Of a DNA stretch of 64,000 bases, positions 9,286 through 19,273 are shown piece by piece. Below the pieces are notes generated by a model. It saw only the letters and a program-made list of their open reading frames with translations. It was not told the DNA's origin and searched no databases. The stretch is from assembly GCA_039105265.1 (NCBI GenBank), contig JAPFFF010000011.1:1178001-1242000 (forward strand). Reading direction: 5' to 3'. How positions within the stretch are numbered: position 1 is the first letter of the stretch; every line of letters begins with the position of its first letter. The stretch is from Tritrichomonas musculus. Lineage: Eukaryota; Parabasalia; Tritrichomonadida; Tritrichomonadidae. The position numbers and the translations under genes were made by a program.

Positions 9286-11823
9286 TTATGCTTCAGCTTC
9301 AGAATCATCATCATCAGATTCAACATTAGCTAGTTTTCCATCAGTTCTTGATTTAATATATGTTTTGTCGCGATAATTTTCATACAATGATTTATACAAA
9401 TTTTTAACTTCAATGTAATTTCCGCCAACATTCAAATTAATATGTTTATCAATATTTGAACCAAATTGTTCTCATAAATGTTTCTTTTCTTCTTTAGTTG
9501 CTTTATTTTCTAATATTTTCTGTGCTAATTGTACAAATCGTCCTTTCTTTTCTTCTGTATATCCAAGTCCAACTTTAGCTATTAGTTTAATTGTTTGGGA
9601 TAATATTTCTCCTAATCGTTCTGATATTTCAGCGTCACTGCTTATTTCACCGCCAATTGGGATAACATCTTTCATATTATTATTATAATCTTCTTGAATC
9701 TTAAGACCTAATTCAGAATTTACTGCTTTTGAGTATACTTTTTTATATTTAACCCATTCATTCCAATCATTGCATTCATGTGATTTCATTACTTGCAATT
9801 CATATTGTAAAATAAATACAGTGGTACATATTTTTAAGTAACTGAATATACCCCTCAATGGTTCCATAAATTGATAATTTACACTTTCTCCATCAATTTC
9901 AACTTCACCTCCAAACATATTAAAGAGTGCTAATTGCCATATTTTTGAAAAGATTGAACTCCATAATCCTCTTGCATTAAGTTTGGTGCTGACTTTGGGT
10001 TTAGATAAGCCAACCTTCTGATAAGCATTAACTGCTTTAATGAAATCTCCATCATATGTAATATCGATTTTACCAGCATCCCATTGTTTTTGTTTATAAT
10101 TCCATGTTTTAGTAGTGCCAGTAAGTTTTTTCATCCATACTTCAAATGGTTCTATTTCACCTTTATTTTTAATGCGTTCGGTTTGCCACAATTTCTTATA
10201 AGGGTCTGCTTTAACAAGACGGAATCAATTAATTATAACAGGTTTACCACGAGTATCAACAATAACGATGTCCTCTACTTTGTCGCCATTTAAGTCACAA
10301 ATTGGATTACCAAGAGGGTCTAATGTGTCTCTCCTTGCAGGAATTAATCGATATAATGGATATCCATTTTTATCAAATTTCTTCTTACAATAGGCTTCTG
10401 CGCCATCTCTTGTAGCACATTTTGGAGAGAATTTAATACGATAATTACCATTAATAAGAATATCAAATAATTCCCCTCGGAATTTACTAACATCAATACT
10501 TTGTTTATTTTCGAAAATGTATAAGTCATTTAAACGTTTTTGTGAAGCTTCAAAAGTTTTACCAGCACGTTTACCAGTTGGGACAGACTGCATATAATTG
10601 CTTTTGAATTCAGCAGTATCGATTTTTGGTACACCTTCTGGTGCTGCAATATCAACATTAAATAAATCCTCGTAGTTTTCAGAACTAACTACGGGTTTTT
10701 TAGATGGTGATTTAAATACAGGCTTTGACATTGATTTAGGAATGGAAAAATATTCATTATCAACATTATTATCGTCAGAACTTTGTGAGTCAGCACTTTC
10801 AGTGTCGCGAAGCGCCATGTTCGAAGAACTGCCGGACATGGAATGTTCACTATTCATATTTAAAAATATTTCTCGGTCCCCATTCTCTTTAATATACTTT
10901 ATTAATTGTTTGAGCTTCTTTTTGTTTTTAGGCTCAGTTGTTTCTTCAAATATGTTTGTTTCGCATATTGCATCATGCAATTGTAATACAAGTTTTTTTA
11001 CTCTGATGTCAGAATCATCTTTGGGATTTATAGCTCGATTATAATAATCATAAAGGTTTTCAGCAGTAAATTCGTCGTTTAATAACCCAAATTTCTTAAG
11101 TTGATTAGCATCAATTGTAGAAGATTTATTGTAAGCATCTGATAATTGTTGACCTTCTTGATTAGATTCTGCTATCTTCCTCATTGTTTCAATATTGGTT
11201 TTTCTTCTAATATTCTCAAATTGTATTAGGTTATATATATTATCTGATGCCTCATTGTTTTTATGTGAGTCTATATTATTTGTCAATGATTTTACAAGTG
11301 ATTGAATCTGTGTGGTATCTTTTTTATTGAATACTGAATACTTCTCTGAGTCATCAGCAATGCGATAAAATAATTGTAAAGCATTAATATGATTACTATC
11401 AAGTATAACCAAATCACTAAGTGATTCAATGTCTTTATTAATTCGATTTCTGAAATAATGGTCTGCTAAATCAGGCTCTTCTTCTTCCTCAATTTTTGGA
11501 ATGACACCAGATTTTTCTTTATTTTTCAGATAGTTGGTTAAATCAATAAAGTAATTCGCTTTTGAATCAAGTATTTTAGCTAATTCATTTTTTTGTCTTT
11601 TGCTTCCTTTAGGCTTTGCGTTATATTTATCAAGCATATCTTTTAAATTTGTTTTTACATCTTTGACATAGTTACGAGGATTCTTAAGATACTCAATAAT
11701 ATTACCAATAATTGTTGTTATTTGTGTTAACTTACTATTTTGGAACATGAATACGAGCATATCTTGATAGTTCCTTTTTTTTACTTCGTTTTGTATGAAA
11801 TCTTCGTTTATGTTTGTTATCAT
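9286..11823 (-). pseudogene. Virus-like structural gene fossil with DLNGDKVED motif
   Basis: Long coding remains on the minus strand, broken (a few breaks). The N-terminal part is charged and helical with an acidic stretch (KIEEEEEPDLADHY) and a Ser/Asp-rich linker. The later part has the motif ICDLNGDKVEDIVIVDTRG, a DxNxD-type loop of the kind found in calcium-binding repeats and in some large-virus structural proteins, followed by Trp-rich segments and an acidic C-terminus. I do not recognise a named family. It diverges from the fibre-like gene at 11838 with start codons only 14 bp apart, which suggests a structural role. Confidence 0.5.
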
Positions 11824-11837
11824 TTATTATTCCCAAA
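11824..11837. promoter_or_regulatory. 14-bp gap between divergent start codons
   Basis: The minus-strand gene starts at 11823 and the plus-strand gene most plausibly at 11838 (CCCAAAATG). Only TTATTATTCCCAAA lies between them. Promoter signals must therefore sit within or overlap the opposite coding sequence, the same design as at 24818-24820 in Polinton copy 2. Confidence 0.4.
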
Positions 11838-14394
11838 ATGTTCACGATAGAACAAACGGGTAATATAAAAAAAGTAAATACAATTGATGAATTGATAATA
11901 GAATATATTAAGAAATATGCTTGTCAATGCAATAACGGAAATAATTTAGGGTCAAGCTTGAATACTGAGGAATTGAAAGAATTATTAAAACCATACGCGA
12001 AAACAACTGATTTATTCGATTATTTGAAAACAGAGGAATTCAATAAAGAATTATTAAAGTATGCTAGTAGTGAAGAAATTGACTTGCAAAGCAAGGCTCA
12101 AGCTTTAGCTTGTGAAAACGCTGTTAATACATTACGTGATTACGTTGTTAACAACTTTGCATTATCAACTGATATACCTGAGGTACCTATAGATTTGGTT
12201 AATGAATCTGCTTTAACAACTGCTTTGGAACCGTATGCGAAGCTTACGAACTTAAGTGAGTACGCGAAGACTCAGGACTTGCCAGATATGACATTGTATG
12301 CAAAAAAAGAAGACATTCCAGAACCTGTTGATTTGACAAATTATGCTTTGACAACAGATATGACCCATGCTATTGAGCAAGTGAAAAGCGAAATTCCAGA
12401 AATTATTGAGGGGCAAACAACAATTCAATTCAAAATTGAAAATAATACAATTCCTGATTTGGATTACGACACATATCATGAACTGATTGAGCAATATGGG
12501 TTGGATATTGTCTCATCAGACAGTTTCTATACGGCCCATTATGTTCACGCAGACTATTCGTACAATGACGATGATGATAATCAACCCTCTCAGATACTGC
12601 GTATCGACGGAAGTAGTTCTGGTCTTTGGATTCTGTATCACAGCCATGAATTAATCAATCCAGGAACTGGTGATACACCGGAAATATTATCATGTTCAAT
12701 AACTAAAAATATCGAACCAACAGACAAAAACGCTTATTCAGCAAGATATGTGTCGAACACTTTTGCTTTGAAAACAGATATTCCAGAACCTGTCGATTTG
12801 ACACCATATTATTCTAGTGCACAAGCTGATGAGAAGTTTGTTGATGAAGATGAATTGGCTTATGAATTAGATAAATATGAGACCAAGGATGTGGCTGATG
12901 GTAAATATGCTTTGAATACAGATATCCATGAGATACCCACAGATTTGATTAATGAATCTGCGTTGAGTACTGCATTATATGGCACTGAATTGAATATTGA
13001 ATATCCAGAGCCAGTTCGTGATTATATATTTGTAAAACCATACTTACCAGAAACCGATATACATGTGATATTTGATGTTAATTGGGGTTCTAACAAGGAT
13101 TACATTAACAATATTCAACATTTTGATTTGATATTCAAGCCTTATGAAAAATATATGAGAGGGTATAGAATGATGTTAGATAATGGATTATCTATTGTAT
13201 GGTATGACCGTGGTGAATTTATGTTGTGTAATTCAAGTGGCAATACTCAATGGTTAATCAACGTCATTAAAGCTCAAATTGAATCACCATTTGTAAAAAC
13301 TGAGAATATTACTAATGAAGGTTCCCAACAAATCACAATTCAATGTACACAGAATGAACGTGGTTGTGTAGTTCCTGATGATGATGTAAGAAAAGTATTC
13401 ACAACCAAAAATATTATCGTCAAATTCAAACGAAATGCTGATGATGCATCATATGAAGAAGCTGAATACGAATACAGTTTATTTAAAAGTTTGAATATGA
13501 TTTACAAATCAACCAGTAGAGAATTAATAAATATTAATTATAATTCCCATATCGTTTCATTGAGAGCTGAGGATGACACATTGACTAATATTTATGATGC
13601 ATCTATCACATTAATCCGCAGCCGACCTGTGAACGATGATATGATTACTTCGGTGAAATATGTGAATGATAACTTTGCATTGAAGAGTGAATGTGATAAT
13701 AAATATATAAAGAAAAATAGTTTATTAGAAATATCTAGTCCATCAAGTAATATAGCTAAATTTTATTAGTTTTGGATAGAATGATGTATATAATACTGAT
13801 TTTGAATATAAATCTTCAAAAGTTGCTAATAGTGGGAATTTGGATATATATGTTGATGGTTATAAATTTCAATCTTTTCAAATGTTTGGTACTGCAAGAA
13901 ATACAACAATTGATTCTAATTTATATGTCAACGGCAAAATAACATCAAACAGCTCAAATACAATTACTCACTACTCCCCAATCGAGTCATCTGTAAATTC
14001 AATAAATGATTTCGTTATTGGAGCTCCAGTATATATGACAGGGAAGGTTTATAAACATGTTGGTGATACTTGGGTACTTTCAACTGTAGACGATACTACA
14101 GATTGTATTTGCAGTGTCAAAACTACTGGTTCATGGAAAGAATATGTTGGTATTTGTGTTAGAATTGACCAAAAAAATTATTGTATTACCTTCACTTCCC
14201 ATGGTGATTATCTTGTAAAAGTTGATGATTCATCTTGTTATGGTATTGGAGATGAAGTATTTATTGATAATGAAGACAATAAATTGAAGATTCTTAGTGG
14301 TGAAACTGCAATAACATCAAAGATTAAACGTATGACTGTGGGAGTTATCACTGCAATAATAGATGATAAAACACTTGCATGCTTTAAGGCATAA
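11838..14394 (+). pseudogene. Fibre/tail-like gene fossil
   Basis: Coding remains of a long surface-fibre protein, broken (about one or two breaks). The N-terminal half has repeated short units of the type YAKTTDL, YALTTDM and FALKTDIPEPVDL, typical of phage and virus fibre shafts, separated by globular beta-rich stretches. The distal region contains DSNLYVNGKITSNSS, a fibre-like signature, and a compact beta-rich end. The frame upstream of 11838 adds eight residues (from 11814), but the ATG at 11838 is preceded by CCCAAA in the manner of the neighbouring genes. It does not align by eye with the fibre proteins of the Polinton copies, which supports a separate lineage. Confidence 0.55.
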
Positions 14395-14487
14395 ATAGTA
14401 TAAAAAAATTTTTTTAGCTTAATTGTTGGATGAGATTATTTGAATCAGTTTTCCCGTCATATATAACGATAAATTGATATTTAATTG

Positions 14488-14832
14488 TTAACGTATTAGA
14501 TTCTGAAGGAATTGAATTCGATTAGACCTTGGTTGATTCATAATTGTTTCTTTATGGTCAGAAGCAAATTGGAGAACTTTGTCTCTCTGTTCATCATTTA
14601 AAAACTTCGATTTGTTTAATGGAAATGAGCGATTTGTTCTTCTTCGTATAGGATTTAATTCATTTGATTGTTCAGTTGATTCAGTTGATGGTTCGACACT
14701 TTGTGCCTCAGATTCAGTTGGTGGTTCATTTGATGATTCAATTTGTGTTTCGTTTGATTGTGTTTGCTTTATTTCAATTTCAGATTTTAAAGCAAGTAAT
14801 TCAGAAATGATATGGTCGATGCGTTGTTGCAT
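14488..14832 (-). CDS. Small Ser/Glu/Thr-rich hypothetical protein
   Basis: 114 residues. Starts after TTATTTAAAAATG, the local start signature. The N-terminal 25 residues form a likely amphipathic helix (RIDHIISELLALKSEIEIK), the middle is a disordered Q/S/E/T-rich linker, and the end is basic and helical (RRRTNRSFPLNKSKF, then DKVLQFASDHKETIM). It lies convergent to and downstream of the fibre-like fossil. No family recognised; a viral accessory or scaffold role is possible. Confidence 0.4.
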   Translation of the reverse strand: MQQRIDHIISELLALKSEIEIKQTQSNETQIESSNEPPTESEAQSVEPSTESTEQSNELNPIRRRTNRSFPLNKSKFLNDEQRDKVLQFASDHKETIMNQPRSNRIQFLQNLIR

Positions 14833-15019
14833 TTTTAAATAAGATAAAAAAACAAATTCTTAATTTAAAATTTTATAACTTGTTCTCAGGTTCATCCTGG
14901 AGCCCTTATTTAAATTTTAAATCCCGAATTAACTTTGAAATAAATTTTAAAATGAGTGTTTAGCGCTTTATGACAGGCCTTGTTCTACAACAGATTATGG
15001 AGGCTAATTAAAATTTAAA

Positions 15020-15246
15020 CCCTGTGGATAAGTTTTTCACTAATTTTCAAAATGAGGTTTTGAGCTTGGTTCCTGGTATTGGGAGACCTAGAAAAATTAT
15101 TCGACCACCAATACCAACATACATATACTACTACCCTGTGGATAAGTTTTTCGTTAATTTTCAAAATGAGGTTTTGAGCTTGGTTCCTGGTATTGGGAGA
15201 TCTAGAAAAATTATTCGACCACCAATACGCACATACTATTACTACT
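15020..15246 (+). repeat. Two direct copies of a 114-bp unit
   Basis: The unit beginning CCCTGTGGATAAGTTTTTC occurs at 15020 and again at 15134 with only a few differences. One frame is open across both copies and would read DKFFxNFQNEVLSLVPGIGR twice, ending in a Tyr run, but it has no ATG near its start and I do not claim it as a gene. Confidence 0.8.
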
Positions 15247-16401
15247 AAGCATTAAAAAACAACAAATAATAACAAATAAGAATTTAAAAATATTATTACT
15301 ATTTTTTCTTTAATTGCATATATTTAAAGTAAAAACCATTAAATTGATGGATGATAGCAAAAAATATCATGAGGTATTACCAATACATCATAATGGAAAT
15401 ATTAAAGTCTTGATTTATTAGCAATGCTATTATTAATCAATGATTAACCTCAAAAAACACTTGTAATAAGCCACAAGTGGCGAAAAATACACTTTTTTCA
15501 GGTAAATTAATGAATTTCATGGTGTTGACTACTTTTGAATCGAAATACAGAAATTTTTATATTTCATATATCCACCGAAATAACAAGTATAATTATTTTT
15601 TTTCAACAATAATATTTTATATAAAATATAAATTTATTGGTAACTCACTTTTCTTTAGAAAAAATAAAACTTTCTGATGATAAATATTATATAACATCAA
15701 GAATTATTTTTATATTTTTTTATTAAAAAACATTATAAACAAATAAGCTTGTAAAATATACCCAAATGTAAAAAAAAGACCTGGTCTTGGTGATTCTTTC
15801 TGGTCTTTTGGCGATTTTAATAAATCTTTTAAAAAGTTATTTCTTATCAATTATTAAATAAAATGATTAATGATATTTGATTAATTAATAATTCAATTTA
15901 CGAATCAACATTCAATAAATCCAATGAATTTTTTTAATTACTCGGCTATATATATTCATAAAAATATAAATACTATTAATATTTCAATGCATTATTTCAG
16001 TGCATTATTTCAATGCATTATTTATTATTCGGCTATATATATTCATAAAAAAATAAATACTATTAATATTTTAAATACATTTTATATCGGTATATATTTA
16101 AAATATAAATGAAAAAAAATTATCTTCAATAGAAAAAATGCTTTTATTGATTTTATTATATATTTATATCTTATTTTTTTATTTTATATATGATATTTTG
16201 AAAGCTTTACAAATCACCATCGCCAAAAAAACCGTTTTGGTGATCTCCAAAATATATGTAAACTATTCAAAATTGAATGCTGTCGCCAAAAGCCCAAGAC
16301 CTGGGCTTTTGGTGAAATCGGTTATTTGGCTTTTCATCGTCAATATAAATGAGCTTTTTATTATTATTTTATATGATATATTATACAAATCATACAATTA
16401 T
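15247..16401. other. AT-rich stretch without a gene
   Basis: No convincing gene. It holds a direct repeat of about 46 bp (TCGGCTATATATATTCATAA at 15942 and 16029, period 87) with short ATGCATTATT repeats between. Around 16284-16310 is a hairpin with an 11-bp stem, CCAAAAGCCCA, loop AGACC, TGGGCTTTTGG. A related GACCTGGTCTTGG...TTTTGGCGAT sequence at 15780-15825 hints at a degenerate MITE of about 550 bp, not proven. Confidence 0.45.
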
Positions 16402-16647
16402 AGTAGTATATACTAGTCGGTTTCCGCGGGGCACAGGCTGCCCACGCGTCAACACGAACTAGTTAAAAAAAATAAAAAAAAAAAAAAAAGAAAAAAGAAA
16501 AATAAAAAAAAAACTTCTTCTTCTTTTCATGTTATCCCACCCACCCACCTCAACGCCTACCATCAATGAAACGGCACAGGTACCCCACCCCACAACCGCC
16601 CATCTATGAAACGGCACAGGTACCTGCCCCGAGAATCTCGTACCTAT
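16402..16647 (+). repeat. Left terminal inverted repeat of copy 2
   Basis: 246 bp, the inverted counterpart of 41912-42153. From the outside in: AGTAGTATATACTAGTCGG, a GC-rich hairpin block (CCGCGGGGCACAGGCTGCCC), an A-rich tract of variable length, CTTCTTCTTC, GGGTGGGTGG-type repeats, and two copies of ATGAAACGGCACAGGTACC. The inner edge is six bases from the stop codon of the second fibre-like gene. Confidence 0.95.
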
Positions 16648-16653
16648 CCCTAC

Positions 16654-19254
16654 TCATGGTTTTGAATAAACTTCAAGATATGGTTTACGATAATACATTG
16701 ATGAATTAAATGAGTCCAGTAATTCGTCTGGTATTTGATAATAACCGTTAGAATTTTGAGTTAAAGGTTCTGTATTTCCATTTAGTTCATCAAGATAAGA
16801 AACGCATTCCTCAGTCTCAAAGTTTATCTTTAATCTAATGTAGTGTTTGACATCTTTATCGTCATTTAATACAAATGCATATTCACTGTCATCATTATGC
16901 ATTTCAAAACATATGTCGAAATACATGACTCCTCCCCGATCACTTACTTCCCAATAATCATTTTCACCAACTTCATGATTATTAAACCCTTGATAGAAAT
17001 CAGGTAAAGTTGGTCCATGTGGTTCAAGCGCATAAATTCTAGCTTCCATTGCTGCTATAGTATCTTTTAATGCGATATTTTCACCCTCTAATGTCTCTAT
17101 CCTACGTATCAGTACTTCTAGACCTTCATTAGCTTCATCCACAGTAGGGTAATTATCAAACTCAGCCTCTAGCTCATTGACCTTCTCAGCTAACAACTTG
17201 AAACAAGGCTTGAGTGAGTCCCTAAACATATTGCTGATATCCATAGCACCACTTAATGTCAAGGTTCCAGTATCAGGGTTGTCATTCTCATCAGTAAAAG
17301 GTAGTTCATCAAGTTGCTTATACTCTTCCTCACACCAGGTAATGATAGGTGTTATATCTTTGGTTATGCTTCTTGCTGTAGTACCTGACATGAAGTTAAT
17401 GCTATTTCTAACCAAATCACTCATACCTTTGGTTGACTTATGAGAGAATAACCTTTTAAGGAATCCTCCACCTTTTATGGTAGGAAAGCTTATACCATCT
17501 GGAAATAGCTGCATACCAATAGAACCTATTGACCCTGCAGTACCTGCAACCCCAAAAGCTAATGCAGTCCATGAGACTATACGTAAATTATCTACATCAT
17601 CCTCCAGATGTTGAGTAACTTGTTCAGTCCTTGATACTCTACCTTTTAAGCTTTCCATAACAGTGTTCATTTCGTTAACATCATAGCTAATAACATCTAC
17701 ATTGTTGGTAACTAAGTTTAAATCACTCCTCATAGTAGTAATATTATCAGCTGTAATTATCTTAGAGGAGGTAATATTATAATCAGTATATAAGGTCGTT
17801 GCCCCATTAGGATTTGGGGATACTTCATAAAATTGCTGCTTAATGATATACTCGAATGGGTTAGTAGTTGAATCCCAATGAACCTCATCTATTGGGTCAA
17901 CATATTCATCAGCTAAATATATCTTAATATCCCTTGAGTCATTAGTAGTCGAAGCTGCATATGTATATTCAAGCTTTTCACATGAATCAAGTACACCATG
18001 TAAGAACAACCATACCTTGTCTCCTCCATTACCTTCTTTTCCAGTAGGTCGAACTGAGAACCTATTTGCATTTTTAGAACCTTCAAGGGTAATATCAAGG
18101 TAGAGTTCATCAATAGCACTAGTTTCTAATTTATTAGTCGCATTATTCATCTTATAGCACCTTATTGCTTCAATATCATATCCATCTTTTGTACCTCCTT
18201 GACTTGTTTGATATCCTAGACCATATTTCGAAAAAGGTTCTATCTCCCCTGTCTTTAATTTTACAAAACAGTCTATTTTACACTTACCTCCATGAATCAT
18301 GTAATGTAGTATGTTATCAGGAGAGTAGTCATTAGGCTTATTAATCAGTTTCATGTTCCTCTCACTCCTCTTGACTTGTATGTAGGTACCATCTTCACCA
18401 TACTCATTCTCCTTATTTAATCCATTAACTAATCTACCATTGATATGACCTTGTATGTTATCACCTACCCATTTTGTACCATCCCATGATAAAAACCACT
18501 TATTACCAAAACAATACTCATTAAACCTAAACTCTAAGTCATTAGGTATAGTATATCCTGTATCTATGTTCCATTGAAGTAACCAATACTTCTTGTTATC
18601 TATCACAACCTGACTAGTTGATGTAGGCTTATATAAGTATAGTACATCACTTTTACGTAAACTTAATGCATTATCAGCTTTTATTATAGAACACTTTATT
18701 GCCTTCTCTGTCTGTAAAGAATCAGTTATATATTCATTCATTATGCTCAACTCCCCATTCAGCCACAAGGTATATGGGTTGAAGTCTAGTTTACTATCAA
18801 AAGCTATATTCATATATCCCATAATGGTACTATTATTTATACTACATCCATTACTACTTTTAGTTATCAAAGGAGAATATACTTGACCATCCTTAACATA
18901 TATGTAGAACTCCTTGACTAAATTACCACTTGTATCATATACTATATTCTTCCTCAATACTATCTTAAATATATTAGTCTGGGTTTTTATTTCGTTGAGC
19001 TTATTCATGAAGTCTTCAGGCAAATTAACAAACTTAAGGATATTGTAAGTTGTTGTTGAAGACTCAAATGATACATACTGTATATTTTTATTTTTAATAT
19101 CAACTTCTGGTAAACCTTCGACCTCATTAAATAAATGACCTGTCTGCACATAGTTATCTAAGTCACCCAAGGTTAATAACTGGCTACCTTTTCGAGTAGC
19201 ATCCCCTATCTTAAACTGTATATCTCCTTTAAATCTTGTAGTAGTATCACTCAT
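16654..19254 (-). CDS. Second fibre-like surface protein (variable tip, allele 2)
   Basis: 866 residues from MSDTTTRF; the in-frame ATG at 19341 is less likely because it overlaps the preceding gene and lacks the TTTATTTAACTAAA leader. Order of parts: beta-rich N-terminus, Trp-rich module shared with the large surface protein (about 200-270), second shared module (about 470-515, QQFYEVSPN and TDYNITSSKI), hydrophobic segment (about 560-580), Gly-rich KGGGF patch, long coiled coil (about 690-745) and a C-terminal tip of about 120 residues. A shaft-plus-knob layout suggests a receptor-binding fibre; that is inference. The tip differs from copies 1 and 3, whereas the rest is almost identical. 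Confidence 0.75.
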   Translation of the reverse strand: MSDTTTRFKGDIQFKIGDATRKGSQLLTLGDLDNYVQTGHLFNEVEGLPEVDIKNKNIQYVSFESSTTTYNILKFVNLPEDFMNKLNEIKTQTNIFKIVLRKNIVYDTSGNLVKEFYIYVKDGQVYSPLITKSSNGCSINNSTIMGYMNIAFDSKLDFNPYTLWLNGELSIMNEYITDSLQTEKAIKCSIIKADNALSLRKSDVLYLYKPTSTSQVVIDNKKYWLLQWNIDTGYTIPNDLEFRFNEYCFGNKWFLSWDGTKWVGDNIQGHINGRLVNGLNKENEYGEDGTYIQVKRSERNMKLINKPNDYSPDNILHYMIHGGKCKIDCFVKLKTGEIEPFSKYGLGYQTSQGGTKDGYDIEAIRCYKMNNATNKLETSAIDELYLDITLEGSKNANRFSVRPTGKEGNGGDKVWLFLHGVLDSCEKLEYTYAASTTNDSRDIKIYLADEYVDPIDEVHWDSTTNPFEYIIKQQFYEVSPNPNGATTLYTDYNITSSKIITADNITTMRSDLNLVTNNVDVISYDVNEMNTVMESLKGRVSRTEQVTQHLEDDVDNLRIVSWTALAFGVAGTAGSIGSIGMQLFPDGISFPTIKGGGFLKRLFSHKSTKGMSDLVRNSINFMSGTTARSITKDITPIITWCEEEYKQLDELPFTDENDNPDTGTLTLSGAMDISNMFRDSLKPCFKLLAEKVNELEAEFDNYPTVDEANEGLEVLIRRIETLEGENIALKDTIAAMEARIYALEPHGPTLPDFYQGFNNHEVGENDYWEVSDRGGVMYFDICFEMHNDDSEYAFVLNDDKDVKHYIRLKINFETEECVSYLDELNGNTEPLTQNSNGYYQIPDELLDSFNSSMYYRKPYLEVYSKP

Positions 19255-19273
19255 TTTAGTTAAATAAAACTTC

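Larger units (their letters stand above)
9207..16401. other. Inter-element block with remains of a second viral lineage
   Basis: This 7.2-kb stretch separates the right TIR of copy 1 from the left TIR of copy 2. Its first 5.6 kb hold virus-like structural genes not found in copy 2 (listed separately), arranged divergently and using the same AAAATG start signature. The rest (14833-16401) is AT-rich with short repeats. No TIRs of its own were found. The best reading is an older, decayed virus-like insertion of different lineage that already occupied this locus. Confidence 0.6.

Noticed and set aside
9054-9329. Lys- and Phe-rich frames over the copy 1 TIR
   Set aside because: Products of the polypyrimidine tract inside the TIR.
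15024-15248. 74-residue protein made of two repeats
   Set aside because: No ATG near the start and the open frame is explained by a 114-bp duplication, a multiple of three.
15780-16330. MITE of about 550 bp with GACCTGG...TTTTGGCGA ends
   Set aside because: The end sequences are only loosely similar and no target duplication is evident.
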